A program made the translations under genes and the position numbers. Under the pieces are notes generated by a model. It was given only the letters and a program-made list of their open reading frames with translations, made no database searches and had not been told where the DNA came from. Below, in pieces: positions 63,130-64,000 of a DNA stretch of 64,000 nt. How positions within the stretch are numbered: position 1 is the stretch's first letter; every line of letters begins with the position of its first letter. This DNA comes from Undaria pinnatifida (lineage: Eukaryota > Sar > Phaeophyceae > Laminariales > Alariaceae): NCBI GenBank assembly GCA_012845835.1, contig JABAKD010000011.1, positions 11,909,865 to 11,973,864 on the forward strand. The letters are read 5' to 3'.

Positions 63130-63732
63130 ATAGAAAAAAGGGAAAGGCTAGCCCTAAGAACGAGGAGAAGCACTTAGATGTATACGGGGAGTTGAGGGAA
63201 GATATTGGAATGAAAACGTATCTGCACGGCCCAATGGACTATGCGAAATAACTGAAACTGCAATTTCGTGTAGGGGACCTGGACCCATCAGTATCAGTAA
63301 GAAACAGATATACCACCAGTAGTAGTCGGGAGAACATGGCTAAAATTTGTGCCCGTGTGGCACAGCGGTAGAGAGTAGGGGTCAAATAGTAGAATACTGT
63401 GAAATATACAAGGAGGGAATGTATGCGTTAGAGGAGGAGACGAGGAAATTAGACGCATGTGACATGGAAGAGTTTGGTAGACTAGAGGGCCGCGAGAAGA
63501 CAATCGCCATCCTAGGAGATAGATGGTGGCCGCAGATGGCGAAACAGGACGGGGATAGGATAAGCAAACATTTTCTACGTAATTCATGGGAAGAAGCGTA
63601 ATGAGCGCCCAAATGTTGGAGGTGTTTCTTTTAGGAGTAGGAACGGTGCTACGTCTCGAAATGGATGCGTGGTCAATGGTCGTCAAATGAGTAAGGCAAG
63701 CGACAGATGAGTGCGCCTCCCCCCTCCCCCCA
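63130..63732 (+). mobile_element. LINE 3' fragment with poly-C tail
   Basis: After eroded coding sequence (GMKTYLHGPMDYA), a frame from 63347 reads [56 protein letters not shown] and stops at 63599-63601. C-x-C-G ... H/Q ... C is a zinc-knuckle-like end of LINE proteins. The tail carries TAGGAACGGTGCTACGTCTC, GTGGTCAATGGTCGTCAAAT and CCCCCCTCCCCCC. The intronic copy is at 19535-19960. Confidence 0.85.
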
Positions 63733-64000
63733 CCGTAGCCACACGGTTTTTTTATTTTGGAGCAAATTTTGTGCTGACTACACGACTCCCTAAAAAGGGT
63801 TGGTTGCTTCACCTGCCAGCATGCACGTCATTGAAATTCCTCAACGCACAACAAGCCTGTCGAACCACAACTAACGTTGAAAGCAACATGTTTGTTGGAT
63901 AAGGATACCCTTGAAAGCAAGGCTTGCTTTAAATATACAAATAATACACACACGATATGCACGGTCCCAAAACACGGTGTTGCAGATAACAGGTTCAGCA

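Overview
Overview. This is a nuclear segment of a multicellular-type stramenopile, most likely a brown alga close to Ectocarpus. Supporting signs are GC-rich short exons separated by introns of about 0.3-7 kb, many poly-C runs, interstitial TTAGGG-type telomere repeats, a Fanzor (eukaryotic TnpB) remnant, a DIRS-type retroelement and a TKL-type receptor kinase. The taxon is an inference. No rRNA gene, confident tRNA gene, CRISPR array or bacterial-style operon is visible.

Main gene, about 0.2-39.9 kb, + strand. Chaining exons by splice signals and reading phase gives one 31-exon gene (208..39853) with a 7,281-nt coding sequence including the stop, about 2,426 residues. Domain order: signal peptide; a long right-handed beta-helix ectodomain of the polymorphic outer membrane protein (POMP) style, with repeated C-x-F-x-x-N-x-A and GGG motifs; low-complexity and beta-rich segments; one EGF-like module; one transmembrane helix; a basic juxtamembrane segment; and a complete TKL-like protein kinase. 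All kinase catalytic residues are present, but about 155 extra residues lie between DFG and APE. Phases agree at all 30 junctions; only the joins around 22.5-23.9 kb are uncertain. Introns carry an antisense LINE in a 7.3-kb intron, tRNA-derived SINEs, MITEs, minisatellites, miRNA-like hairpins, and a retroposon with a poly-C tail that repeatedly sits just upstream of 3' splice sites.

Downstream, 39.9-64 kb. This half is repeat-dominated: a MITE abutting a truncated, frameshifted Fanzor remnant (about 40.3-41.0 kb); two foldback elements (44.1-45.9 and 60.2-62.0 kb) made of GGAAGC-type palindromic satellite, with inverted-repeat ends and a telomere-like tract at the centre; four copies of a roughly 300-bp repeat family; a broken DIRS-like element (RNase H plus tyrosine recombinase, 51.7-54.06 kb, with a detached RNase H start at 57.25-57.45 kb); LINE 3' ends; and possible minus-strand gene fragments on both sides of the second foldback element.

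Limits. Exons were called by eye from splice consensus, phase and family resemblance. Nothing was aligned to a database, and repeat boundaries are approximate to a few bases or, for diverged copies, tens of bases.
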